From contig JADJQX010000001.1 in assembly GCA_016712525.1 (NCBI GenBank), forward strand, positions 1,302,001 to 1,366,000: DNA of 64,000 nucleotides. The letters run 5' to 3'. Below, piece by piece: positions 35,909 through 44,553 of this stretch. Source of the stretch: Myxococcales bacterium (lineage in GTDB: Bacteria; Myxococcota_A; Polyangia; Polyangiales; Polyangiaceae). Within the stretch, counting starts at the first letter, position 1. Every line of letters starts with the position of its first letter. The position numbers and the translations under genes are program-made. The notes under the pieces were generated by a model that saw nothing but the letters and a program-made list of their open reading frames with translations, ran no database searches and was not told the origin of the DNA.

Positions 35909-36322
35909 TTAGCGATATCCGGAGTATATCACCTCGGAGACACTTCCCCTTTGCCCAGGATATAGTTGGCGATCGAGGCACATTGTCGCCCCGTTTGGCA
36001 AGAAGAAGGGGCCCTTGAAGTAGTCTGTCGAAATCCAGACATTGGTGAACCCACTGCCGGGACCAGAAACGACAACAAAGCCCTGCCGCGGGATCGTTGG
36101 GTCGACCCCGGTGGATAGAGACGTGACCCAGATCGGACCTGTCAACAGAAGCGACTTGTCGCTACATGACGGATTCGCAGCGATCCGCCCGGTCTCCCAT
36201 CTTCCAGTTGGATGCTGAATTGGAAGCGGCGAGGCGATTTGTGCGCGACTAGACCCTATCCCGAATGAAATGAGCGTCCCGAAGGCGAGAACCATGAGGC
36301 CAGTTTGCCTTAGCACACGCAT
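35909..36322 (-). CDS. Small secreted hypothetical protein, low GC
   Basis: 137 residues with a Sec signal peptide (MRVLRQTGLMVLAFGTLISF, cleavage near SSRAQ). The mature ~105 residues are beta-rich (GPIWVTSLSTG, GFVVVSGPGSGF, NVWISTDYF) with two cysteines. Base composition is clearly lower in GC than the flanks and rare-for-this-window codons (ATA, TTG, AGA) occur, which suggests transfer. No family recognised. Confidence 0.65.
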   Translation of the reverse strand: MRVLRQTGLMVLAFGTLISFGIGSSRAQIASPLPIQHPTGRWETGRIAANPSCSDKSLLLTGPIWVTSLSTGVDPTIPRQGFVVVSGPGSGFTNVWISTDYFKGPFFLPNGATMCLDRQLYPGQRGSVSEVIYSGYR

Positions 36323-36601
36323 GAAACAGACCTCCTGCGGGAGTTGTTGAAGGCGATCGGCACAACCTGAAAACTAGTGTGGCTCCCACCAGTCACCACC
36401 GCTATCGTGGAAACCCACAACGGCGTTCTGTCACCGAAATGGTCGCCTGTCGGACGTCACGCGCGTTTTGCTGGGCAAAGTGAAGCTCGACTGTTTGAAC
36501 CATGGATCACGGACCTCGCGGTCGTGGACTTCCACGATGGCGCGGCATCGACGATGAGGCAATGCTAGACGCGTGATCCGCAATAGACCCACGCAAAGGT
36601 G

Positions 36602-37852
36602 ATGTGGAGCATGATTTGCCAGATCGAACGTGCGTGCACGACAAGAGTAACAATCGCTGCCATCACCGTCTTCGTTGGGACAGTTGGCTGTGCCACGGGC
36701 GGAAGTCTTGATGCGCCGACTGGAATTTCAGCCACTAGTCCTGAGGACTCCCCCGTAAAATCGCCGTCAAGCCCCGTATGCGTCGATACGGATCAGCAAA
36801 CGATTGCCTCGGGGTCCACCGACCCGTCGAACCCTACTATTGCGGACGACCATCTGTACTGGATGTACCATAGCCCAGCCGGAGTGAACAATGCTAACGC
36901 TCCGACAGTGGGGCACCTCATGACAGCGGAAATTCCCGCACTCGTACCACGTGAGGTCAGTAGCGCCATTCTACCGGATCGTATGACGCCACGTGCATTT
37001 GTGAAGGTGGTGGCAGGTACGGCGTACTGGTACCCGAGTAATGTGACGACTCTAGCGACAGGAAAGACAATGTCTATTGTTGGATTCAGTTTTGAGTCGC
37101 CGAGGTGGTCTGACGGGCAGGCATTCTTCTTTGCCGATCGGTCGAATTCGATTCCTCCTATGTTTGGGTTGCGGAGGATTGGGCTTGACGGGCAGGTCTT
37201 GTCGGTACCGGACCTGCCGCGGCCAGAGGATGACGGGCACCCGAACTATCGGGTCCTGCCTCAGGCCGGGGCTGGCAATAGTAGTGGACAGTACGTCCTC
37301 GCGTGGGCTGGGCGGTACGACGCGAGCGGTGGCAAGGGAGGGGTCTTTGTTGCGCACCTACCCACTGGTAGCGCAAGGTGGAGGGTGGTGGTTCCGCTAC
37401 AGCCAAAGCCGCTCTCGGGCCACTTTGGATTTCTTAGTGTCCAGAATGGTGAAGTCTTTTGGTGGGACGGCGGATTGGAGGGTGCGAGTGGCAGGTACGT
37501 CTCCCGGGTATGGCGCGCCCATGCCGATGGTACCACCGCACCGTCTTCAATCGAGTTGAATGTGTCTCCGCTTCGCGGTTTGTCGGGGATGGTTCGAGCG
37601 GGTGAAGGATTCTTGTTAAGCGGTTTCAGTACAGCTGGGTACGAGGCGATGGTGCGCGTCGCGGGGGACGGGTCGATGTTGTCCATGTGGGCGATCGATG
37701 GCCTGTACGCGAACGGGAATTCGCGAGAGTCAAGATTCATCTTCGATCGTGGACTTGCGTATTGGTCGGGCTGGGGAGAGCAGCAGGGTGGACAAACGTG
37801 GCTCCGGGATGGTCGTGGAAGCGTTTCGGTGCGTTGTGTGCAGGTAGAATAG
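36602..37852 (+). CDS. Hypothetical lipoprotein, propeller-like, low GC
   Basis: 416 residues. A GTG at 36599 and an ATG at 36611 are in-frame alternatives. Lipobox TVGC. The mature protein repeats short strands with aromatic-rich turns (DDHLYWMYHSP, GTAYWYPSNVTT, GQAFFFADRSN, NGEVFWWDGG, GLAYWSGWGEQ), which is the look of a beta-propeller. Codon use is far less GC-biased than elsewhere. It resembles lipoproteins found singly in myxobacterial genomes. Function unknown; probably horizontally acquired together with the gene at 35909. Confidence 0.75.
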   Translation: MWSMICQIERACTTRVTIAAITVFVGTVGCATGGSLDAPTGISATSPEDSPVKSPSSPVCVDTDQQTIASGSTDPSNPTIADDHLYWMYHSPAGVNNANAPTVGHLMTAEIPALVPREVSSAILPDRMTPRAFVKVVAGTAYWYPSNVTTLATGKTMSIVGFSFESPRWSDGQAFFFADRSNSIPPMFGLRRIGLDGQVLSVPDLPRPEDDGHPNYRVLPQAGAGNSSGQYVLAWAGRYDASGGKGGVFVAHLPTGSARWRVVVPLQPKPLSGHFGFLSVQNGEVFWWDGGLEGASGRYVSRVWRAHADGTTAPSSIELNVSPLRGLSGMVRAGEGFLLSGFSTAGYEAMVRVAGDGSMLSMWAIDGLYANGNSRESRFIFDRGLAYWSGWGEQQGGQTWLRDGRGSVSVRCVQVE

Positions 37853-38035
37853 TTTCACGTGCGCGCGATCTGACTGACGGTGAAGATCCTCCCGTGAAAA
37901 ACCGTTCTACTAGGTGCCGCTCGACATGGACCTTGAGGCGGCAGTTTCGCAGATGGCATAGGCGATTCGCAGGTCGACCTGGAGGGCTGGGACGCGTGCG
38001 CGGATCGCGCGGGCGAAGGAGAAGGTCGCCGGTTT

Positions 38036-39355
38036 CTATATGTCGGCCTCGTCGCTAAGCGAGCCGATGAAGTCGGGGCTTGGGAGGACTCGTTGCTGCT
38101 CACGCTGAATACTCTCCATGGCGGCCTTGAAGTGCTCCTGGAACTTTGGGTCCGCCGTGGGAGGAAGCGTCAGGTCGCAGGGCAAAGGGAGGCGAGCGTA
38201 GTGGCTTCCGAGCGAGAGTGAGTGTACGAGAATGGAGTATGACCCGGTGCCGGTTCGGACGAACTCCCATTCCTCCTTTGCGTGATCGGGCGTGACACTC
38301 ATGAGGGTGTGACCCTCGGACCAGGAGCTGAGGTTGGGGCCGAACGTCTCGATCCCGATGTGGAGGCCGAGCGAACTGCTCCGCCGTGGGACCCAGTCGC
38401 CGCTCTCAATCCCACGCGACGGATAGTACGTTAGCAGAAAGCCGGCAAACGTTTGGTTGGCGTCAGCCATGATAGCATCCAGGTCTTCCCTCAAGCAGCC
38501 GTTGTGGATGGCGTCGGACTCTTCAACGGCGAACAACGGCACGCCCTTGTAGCCGGACGCCCAGCTCCTAATTTCCTTCGCGATCTTCTGGTCGAGCTGC
38601 CGGAGTACCCGCTCTCTCTCGGCCTTTCGTAGGGGTACGATAAGCCGGAGGCGCGCGCGCCGCCTCTGTCCGGCCACTGGGGGAAGATGAGGAAGCATCT
38701 GGCGGGTGACCTTGATTCCGTTTTGCTCCACTTGCGCCACGTCCCAACGAAGCCAGAAGTCGTACAGGACGTTGAACGCGTCCGCTGCTTCTCTCTTTGT
38801 GAGGGTTGCTCGCGGGAAGATCATTTCGAGCAGCAGGTTCTCGGGCACGTCGTAGAACACGAACCGTCGAAAAAACGACCGTGCGATCGAGCCGAGGTGG
38901 CTGTGAAGCTCCTCCACGGCTCGAGTTCTTGAGCGGGCCCGGTAGCAAGCCACCCCGCACGTGTGTCCCGACAGCGCTTCGAACTCGATGTCCGGCCCCG
39001 AACTCGGGCCACCCATTCGCAGCAGCTTCTGGCCAGCCGAGCGTGCAATCGCTGCCCCCACCCGGAGCTCGTACCGGAAGTCGTCGAAGCCTTCTGGGTC
39101 GGTGCGCATGGACTTGAACAACGACTTGGCGCCGGGCACGTTCTCCACCATACGGACGTCGTCCGCGAGATGATGGAGGGCGTCCCGCGCTCGCTCCGTT
39201 GGCTCCGACCATAGGGCGCGCAACGGGTGGCCGGCGGGGACATCCGCGAATGGAAATGCCGCGCGCAGCGTCTTTTCGTCGGGCTCCACGGCGATAGAGA
39301 AGGTCGACGGGGCCGACGTCCAACGTTTGACGGGCTCGCCAGGGTGCTTGTTCAC
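38036..39355 (-). CDS. Unrecognised protein, possible degenerate nuclease fold
   Basis: 439 residues, cytoplasmic. The GTG at 39355 overlaps the preceding stop as GTGA; a GTG at 39367 is also in frame. Around residues 92-140 the order YELRVGAAIARSAG, GPDIEFEALSG and GVACYRARSR resembles the E...PD...ExK layout of PD-(D/E)XK nucleases, but the ExK position reads ACYR. If the fold is right, the site is degenerate. The C-terminal half is mixed alpha/beta with no known motif. It is coupled to the small gene upstream and lies beside copy 2 of the repeat. Confidence 0.7.
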   Translation of the reverse strand: MNKHPGEPVKRWTSAPSTFSIAVEPDEKTLRAAFPFADVPAGHPLRALWSEPTERARDALHHLADDVRMVENVPGAKSLFKSMRTDPEGFDDFRYELRVGAAIARSAGQKLLRMGGPSSGPDIEFEALSGHTCGVACYRARSRTRAVEELHSHLGSIARSFFRRFVFYDVPENLLLEMIFPRATLTKREAADAFNVLYDFWLRWDVAQVEQNGIKVTRQMLPHLPPVAGQRRRARLRLIVPLRKAERERVLRQLDQKIAKEIRSWASGYKGVPLFAVEESDAIHNGCLREDLDAIMADANQTFAGFLLTYYPSRGIESGDWVPRRSSSLGLHIGIETFGPNLSSWSEGHTLMSVTPDHAKEEWEFVRTGTGSYSILVHSLSLGSHYARLPLPCDLTLPPTADPKFQEHFKAAMESIQREQQRVLPSPDFIGSLSDEADI

Positions 39356-39642
39356 TTCGCGACCCACGTCGTCCAGTTGCCCAGGGTGGTTGGGTCGATC
39401 CTACCTTTGATCATGCCGAGCGCATGCATGCGGGCGTTAGCTTCGAACCACATGAGACCTCCGTTGTGGGGCACCCAGCTCGTTGCGCTCGGGTTAGCGC
39501 CTTCGCACCAGTCAGCTCTGCGGTTCTCAGGTGGTTTTCGTAGCCATCTTTGGGATCGCGGCCAGCCATTGGCGATTCGGTCCTTGACGAGTCTGTCTTG
39601 AAGAAAGGCGAGGACGACCTGCTCAAGGTCGCAGTTTGCCAT
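39352..39642 (-). CDS. Small hypothetical protein, first gene of coupled pair
   Basis: 96 residues, no signal peptide. The N-terminus is a charged helix (LEQVVLAFLQDRLVKDRIA). The rest is Trp-rich (five Trp) with WPRSQRWLRKPPENRRADWC. Its TGA overlaps the GTG of the next gene, so both are translated together. No family recognised. The tight coupling and accessory location would suit a two-component defence or toxin-antitoxin-like pair, but nothing proves this. Confidence 0.55.
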   Translation of the reverse strand: MANCDLEQVVLAFLQDRLVKDRIANGWPRSQRWLRKPPENRRADWCEGANPSATSWVPHNGGLMWFEANARMHALGMIKGRIDPTTLGNWTTWVAK

Positions 39643-40338
39643 GGCGCCCTCGGCAGTCTAGCTCGAACCTCACGGTTGGGGCCCGAGCGTACGTCAAGCA
39701 AACCAGCGTTCGCACGCCACCGGACGGCGGGACGGCGTGGCTCGGGGAACTTGCACGGCGCCCACGGTCCCCACGCGGCGAATCGAACGTTGCACGGCGG
39801 TTGCCGAACCGACGAGGCTGGCACGTCGCCGCACCGCTGCCGTCGCGCGCCTCATCGGCTAGTCCTGCTGCGGCTCTGCGCCGTTTCTTTCCCAAGACGC
39901 AGCGTAATCCGCGCTCTCGGATCTTGTCTAGGCCCACCATTCGCGCGCGTCTCGCCCCGCGCACCCGGGCCCCGTGCTGCGTTCGTGGCACGCACGCCGT
40001 CAGCACCCACGCGAAGTGTTTTTCGCGTGGCGCGCACGCCCGACACAGGTGGGCCAGGTCTCTCTGCCGTGACCTCCCCGCCGTCACCACATGCCCAACG
40101 TGGATGCTCCGTGTGCCGCACCGAAAACACACCTGGGGGACGTGGTGTGACGCGTGGGAGGGCCGGCGGGGCACCCCGGCAAGGTGGGCTAACCGCTCGA
40201 AACAATTCGGGAAGTGCGATGGGTGGTGGGCGCGGCGGAGAAATCGACGAGGCCGTCACGTTTCTTCGCAACACGCGCCGGGTGCGAGCCGAGACACAGG
40301 GGCGACGCGAGAGTGCGGCGCACTTCAAGGAGCCTCGA
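39643..40338. other. Divergent intergenic region including repeat-unit upstream part
   Basis: From 39643 to 39929 the sequence is unique and must hold the promoter of the minus-strand pair. From 39930 it is the upstream part of repeat copy 2, with the hairpin at 40007-40030. I see no gene in it: the plus frame is open from 39550 but its residues before 40339 do not look like protein. Confidence 0.5.
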
Positions 40339-41097
40339 ATGAAACCAGTGCGAAGTGTGGGTAATGTCTCGTCCCTCCATCTCCCGGGCATCGCGGCCGG
40401 GCTCAAACAAACGACCGAAGGCGTCACGCTGAGCGCCGAAGAGTCGAAGCGCCTCAAGAAGTTCTTCGTCGCGGTGAAGCCGCTCGAGCACGAGACGAAG
40501 GGGCGCATGCAGGCCGACCTCGCCGAGGCGAAGGTGGGCGCCATCGACCTGCGGGTCGACCGCAACTGGATCGTCCTGCGCGATCTCACCGAGGCCTACG
40601 CTCGGCTCGCGGGCGTGACGGAGCTCGGCGACGAGGCCGCGACGCTGCTCAAAAAGTTCTTCGCCGACATGTCCTTCCTCAGGCGCGACACGGCGGCGCA
40701 GGCCGAGCACGGCAAGGCGCTGCTCGTGTGCCTCGAGGAGGAGCCGATGTCGAAGGAGCTTCGGGCCATCCTCCGCCCCGCGCTCGCGGTGCAGAAGGTG
40801 GAGCACGCGGAGTACGAGGCGGCGGTGCAGGAGAGCCTGGTGACGCTCGAGCGCGTCTCGGCGCTGGCCCCGCTGCGGCGCGACGCCGCGGACGCGCTGC
40901 AGTCGTTCGTTACGCTCGCGGAGGCGATGGCGACGACGAACGAAGAGATCGCGGCGCTCCACACGATGCTCGCGCCGGTGGACGCGATCTTGGCGAAGGT
41001 GAAGGCGTCGATGGCGAAGGGCGAGGACAAGCGGGACGAGAAGCGCGGCTCGAAGGCCGACGAGAAGCCCGCGCGGCCCGAGGAGCCGCAAGACTGA
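40339..41097 (+). CDS. Duplicated helical hypothetical protein, intact copy
   Basis: 252 residues; AAGGAG lies 6 nt before the ATG. No signal peptide. The protein is almost wholly helical: KRLKKFFVAVKPLEHETKGR, LADAATLL-type helices, MSFLRRDTAAQAEH, LERVSALAPLRRDAADAL. It ends in a highly charged Lys/Asp/Glu/Pro tail (about 225-252). There is no known motif. The shape recalls four-helix-bundle or phasin-like proteins. Its near-perfect duplicate at 27094 is frameshifted. The gene travels with its own upstream region and terminator, so it may exist in further copies in the genome. Confidence 0.82.
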   Translation: MKPVRSVGNVSSLHLPGIAAGLKQTTEGVTLSAEESKRLKKFFVAVKPLEHETKGRMQADLAEAKVGAIDLRVDRNWIVLRDLTEAYARLAGVTELGDEAATLLKKFFADMSFLRRDTAAQAEHGKALLVCLEEEPMSKELRAILRPALAVQKVEHAEYEAAVQESLVTLERVSALAPLRRDAADALQSFVTLAEAMATTNEEIAALHTMLAPVDAILAKVKASMAKGEDKRDEKRGSKADEKPARPEEPQD

Positions 41098-41119
41098 CCG
41101 TGACGTGACGTGACGTGAG

Positions 41120-41156
41120 AAGAGCCGGGCCTTGGGGCCTGGCTCTTTGGTTTTTG
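41120..41156 (+). terminator. Rho-independent terminator, copy 2
   Basis: Same stem AAGAGCCGGGCC / GGCCTGGCTCTT and T-rich tail as in copy 1, 23 bp after the stop of the intact gene. Confidence 0.8.
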
Positions 41157-41394
41157 TGGGGGCGGATGGGTGAGCCGGCGCACGCGTGGTGGACGACAGG
41201 AGGAGGCCCCGCGAGCTGCGCGGCACTGCACCTCGCGCCCGCATCGACCGCGTGTACCGAGCCGTACCGGTACACCGCGGTCATCTCCGACGTATCGGTC
41301 GCAACAGTAACGATTTCAACGGCTTATGGGCGGTGACGTGGCTGGCACGGACGCTGCTGAAGGGAGGTCGAACCCCAACGATACGGAGACTCCC

Positions 41395-43080
41395 ATGAAC
41401 ACCAAGCTCGTCGCTCTCGCCCTCGTCGCCTCGCTCTCGTCCGCCGCATGCGCGGTCCCCGCCGCCTCCGACACCGCGGACATCGCGACCACGGGTGAGG
41501 CGCTCACGGAGGTCGGCATGCTCGGCGTGACGGTCCCCCATCAGGTCGCCCCCGACGCGCTCCAGCTCCCCGATGCCGGGCTCGGGTACAACGCGCGCAG
41601 CAGCCAGGTCGCCCCGATCTCCTGCTTCGACGTCGTGACGAAGTCGCAGCCGAACCAGCGCGGCCAGGTGACCTTTTCGAGCCAACTGGACACGGCCCAA
41701 GCGAGCTCGGCGCTCTCGATCGACGTCGACGCGAAGGCCCACTTCGGGATCTACAAGGGCGAGGGCTCGTTCAAGATGGCGAGGGAGGCGACCTCGTCGA
41801 GCGGCTCCTACACCATCCTCCTCTCGGCATCGCAGCTCGGGCCGCTCCTCCAGTCGAGCAGCGTGGCCCTCACGAGCCAGGCCGCGGAGCTCCGCGAGCG
41901 CGATCCGGAGAGCTTCCTCCAGTCGTGCGGCGATCAGGTGATCACGAGCGTCCAGCTCGGCTCGCGCCTGGCCATCGCGTACCGCGTGAGCTTCTCGTCG
42001 GACGAGCTGAAGAGCGAGATGACGGGCTCGCTGTCGGCCAGCGCGACGTTCGGGGAGCTCTCGACGAAGCTCTCGAAGGCGCACAGCTCGCAGAAGAAGG
42101 GCATCCCCATCGCGCTCACGCCGACCCAGCTCGGCGGTGACCCCTCCCAGCTCACCCGCGTGCTCGACCCGAAGAGCGCGGTCACGTGCTCGGGGGACAA
42201 CCTCGACGCGTGCCTCGACCTCGCCCAGAAGGCGCTCGACTACGCCTCGAGCGACTACCCGACGCAGTTCGGTGGCTCGGACGGGTACGTCCCCCTCTCG
42301 TTCTCGACGGCGAAGCTCTCGTCGGTGGGCATCTCCGGCGTCGACTTCCCGGACACCCCCGGCAGCGTCGTCACCGCGCGTCGTGATCTCCAGACGGCCT
42401 TCGACTCGGTCGTGACGCTCCGCTCCCTCGCCGACGTGCGGGCCACGAGCCCGGCCTACGACGCTGCGAAGGTGAAGTCCGTCCAAGCCTGGCTCGACGC
42501 CGACAACGCCGCCCTCCAGGCCGTGGTGCCGAAGTGCTTCGACGACGTGGAGACCGTGCAGGGCGAGGACGATCCGAAGGTCGTCGCGTGCGTCTCGGCC
42601 GCGAAGCAGGCCATCGCCAAGGTGCACGCCGAGAGCGACGTGCGAGCCGCGCTCGACGCTGCCGCGCAGACCTTCTACGGGAAATCGTTGGTGCTCGCGG
42701 CGCGCAGCGACGTGTGCCTCGACCTCTACCACGGGGGTACCTCGGACTTCACGTCGGTCGGCGCGTACGTGTGCAACGGCACGAACCCGCAGCTCTGGAG
42801 CTACTCGATGGACGGGCGCATCCGCAGCCAGATGAGCACCAACGCGTGCCTCGACATCGACCACTCGGGCGTGGCCGAGGGCACCAAGGTCGACATCTAC
42901 TCGTGCGACAAGACCGACCAGACCTGGACCCTGGACGACCAGGGCCGCCTCCGCGGCGTGACGGGCATGTGCGTCACGTTGGCGGCCCCGGCCAAGGCTG
43001 GCGACCACGTCCAGGCGACGATGCAGACCTGCCGTGACCAAGACACCGCCGGCGCCTACCAGCACTTCGTCGTGAAGTGA
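41395..43080 (+). CDS. Secreted pore-former-like protein with ricin-type lectin domain
   Basis: 561 residues. The ATG at 41395 gives a signal peptide with lipobox-like SAAC. The last ~130 residues are a ricin B-type beta-trefoil: CLDLYHGG, NPQLWSYSMDGRI, CLDIDHSG and TDQTWTLDDQGRLRG, with the QxW-type core in each lobe. Upstream, FLQSCGDQVITSVQLGSRLA recalls the conserved segment of MACPF/CDC-like pore-formers, flanked by Ser-rich amphipathic stretches (SALSIDVDAKAHFG, SEMTGSLSASATFG). I infer a glycan-targeted membrane-active protein, perhaps used in predation. The lectin call is firm; the pore-forming part is tentative. Confidence 0.8.
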   Translation: MNTKLVALALVASLSSAACAVPAASDTADIATTGEALTEVGMLGVTVPHQVAPDALQLPDAGLGYNARSSQVAPISCFDVVTKSQPNQRGQVTFSSQLDTAQASSALSIDVDAKAHFGIYKGEGSFKMAREATSSSGSYTILLSASQLGPLLQSSSVALTSQAAELRERDPESFLQSCGDQVITSVQLGSRLAIAYRVSFSSDELKSEMTGSLSASATFGELSTKLSKAHSSQKKGIPIALTPTQLGGDPSQLTRVLDPKSAVTCSGDNLDACLDLAQKALDYASSDYPTQFGGSDGYVPLSFSTAKLSSVGISGVDFPDTPGSVVTARRDLQTAFDSVVTLRSLADVRATSPAYDAAKVKSVQAWLDADNAALQAVVPKCFDDVETVQGEDDPKVVACVSAAKQAIAKVHAESDVRAALDAAAQTFYGKSLVLAARSDVCLDLYHGGTSDFTSVGAYVCNGTNPQLWSYSMDGRIRSQMSTNACLDIDHSGVAEGTKVDIYSCDKTDQTWTLDDQGRLRGVTGMCVTLAAPAKAGDHVQATMQTCRDQDTAGAYQHFVVK

Positions 43081-43099
43081 GGCGACCTACGAGCGAGAG

Positions 43100-43127
43100 G
43101 CCCGCGACCCGACGAGGGCTCGCGGGC
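43100..43127 (+). terminator. Hairpin, probable terminator
   Basis: Stem GCCCGCGA / TCGCGGGC with a 12-base loop, 20 bp after the lectin gene stop. No clear T-run follows (TTCGTCG), so Rho may assist. Confidence 0.5.
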
Positions 43128-43297
43128 TTCGTCGTGTCAGGAGCGAGGCGCGGAAATGACCGCGATCGTGCGGTGCGCTGACCGGCGAGGTGCGTGCGGG
43201 CCGCGCGATCTCGGAGCGCCGCGAGGGAGCGCCGAGTGGGGTGGCGCCGACCGCCCCGCCACGTGCATCTGCCGGGCGCTCGTGGCATGTTCCCGGC

Positions 43298-43822
43298 GTG
43301 TATCGCTGGGCGTGGGGAGCGGGGGCCCTCGTGAGCCTCGTGGGGTGCGTGGCGGTCGGCGACGATCCCAGCTGCGCGTACAAGGAGATCGTCGAGCCCG
43401 AGCGCGCGAACGCCACGGGGCAAGTCGAGCTCGTGATCGCCGCCGAGGGAGAGCCTCGAGCCTCCGCGTCCGCGCGGATCCGAGGCAACTCGAAGGGCGG
43501 CTCCGTCGCGGTCGTCGGGGATCGCGCGACCGGGGCGGTGGTCGCGGCGATCTCGTGGAAGCTCGAGGCCGATCCTTCGTCGCCCCTCGAGCTCCCGATG
43601 CTCGTGCAGACCTGCCGCCGTACCACCGAGCGCCTGCACGACTCTGGCGAAGGGTGCGTCGACGGGCAGGGCGCCCGGTCCTCGTCCGAGCAGCGGCTCA
43701 TCTTTGGTCACCTCGTGTGGTGGGGCGCGCAGGCGTACTCGATCCACGTCGACGAGCCACGCTTGCGAATGAGCCTCGCCGTCTCCTGGACGCCGGCGGT
43801 CCTCGCGTGCCGGGAGCTCTGA
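43298..43822 (+). CDS. Small lipoprotein, first of a coupled pair
   Basis: 174 residues from the GTG at 43298, which gives a short signal peptide with lipobox LVGC. The mature part is beta-rich (GQVELVIAAEG, GSVAVVGDRATGAVVAAISW) with a Cys pair and ends VLACREL. Its TGA shares a base with the next ATG. The two proteins have similar layout near the C-terminus (a Thr/Glu/Arg turn with Cys, then a strand and a terminal C-x-x). Function unknown. Confidence 0.7.
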   Translation: MYRWAWGAGALVSLVGCVAVGDDPSCAYKEIVEPERANATGQVELVIAAEGEPRASASARIRGNSKGGSVAVVGDRATGAVVAAISWKLEADPSSPLELPMLVQTCRRTTERLHDSGEGCVDGQGARSSSEQRLIFGHLVWWGAQAYSIHVDEPRLRMSLAVSWTPAVLACREL

Positions 43823-44373
43823 TGCGCTACGCCTCCCGTGTTCGTCCGTGGTTCTTCGTGGTGGCCCTCGCCGCGTGCGGTCAAGGTCGAGACGTGTGCC
43901 TCGACCACGACGACGAGATCCCCAAGGCGACGGACACGCGCACCGCGGCGGCCACGGTGGAAGAGCTCGTCCTCGCGGACGGGACCAGGCTCGCGCGCCC
44001 GATCGCGTACGCGGACGCGAACAGCAACGTGGTCTACGTCGATCGCACGGAAGACACCACGGACGCCGGCGCCGACGCATCGCCCTCTCCGGACGAAGGA
44101 GATGACACGCGCCGGATCGCGAGGCTCGTCTGGGTGGCGGCTCGGCTACCCGCCGACGCCGTGGACGTCACGACCGAGGTCATCGCGTGCCCCGCGGCGA
44201 CACAACGCCTCGAGTCCTCGGAGCGATGCTCGGGCGACGTGGTGCCCGAACGGTGGACCGTCACCGCGACGCTCCGGCGCGTACGTCGCGACAGCTACAG
44301 GCTCACGGTCGACCACCCCCGGGTCCGCGCGCGCGTCGACGTCGGGTGGATCTACCCGTGTCACGGCTACTGA
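43822..44373 (+). CDS. Small lipoprotein, second of a coupled pair
   Basis: 183 residues. Lipobox LAAC; the ATG at 43822 overlaps the preceding stop. It has a beta-rich mature domain (RIARLVWVAARLPADAVDVT, ERWTVTATLRRVRRDSYRLTV) ending WIYPCHGY and an acidic Asp/Ala/Ser insert near residue 80. It is probably a distant paralogue of the gene before it. Confidence 0.7.
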   Translation: MRYASRVRPWFFVVALAACGQGRDVCLDHDDEIPKATDTRTAAATVEELVLADGTRLARPIAYADANSNVVYVDRTEDTTDAGADASPSPDEGDDTRRIARLVWVAARLPADAVDVTTEVIACPAATQRLESSERCSGDVVPERWTVTATLRRVRRDSYRLTVDHPRVRARVDVGWIYPCHGY

Positions 44374-44553
44374 CCGTGTGCCGGTGACTGCCCGTGTGAT
44401 GGGAATCGATCGCGGTTTCCCGTGGTTCGCGCGGGCATCGAGGCGCACCGATTGCACATGACGCTGCGCGACAATCTGCAGGTTCAGGCACGCAGACAAA
44501 TCGGCACGATGGGCTTGCCCGTGCGAGCGGAGGACCCGTACCGTAACTCCACC

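Larger units (their letters stand above)
39930..41164 (+). repeat. Direct repeat unit, copy 2 (1.23 kb)
   Basis: Partner of 26685-27918. It is one base longer because the A-run in the gene is intact. The two copies are in the same orientation, so recombination between them would remove or duplicate the ~13.2 kb from copy to copy. Confidence 0.95.

Noticed and set aside
36377..36568. 63-residue plus frame in the low-GC stretch
   Set aside because: No ribosome site, no hydrophobic or structured pattern; short frames arise easily where GC is lower.
39550..40338. N-terminal extension of the duplicated gene to 515 residues
   Set aside because: The extra residues are Arg/Pro/Ala-rich nonsense, cross the repeat boundary, and the good ribosome site is at 40339.
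41281..43065. 594-codon minus frame opposite the lectin gene
   Set aside because: Repetitive Arg/Val/Asp/Glu content and no start signals; the plus frame has a signal peptide and a trefoil domain.
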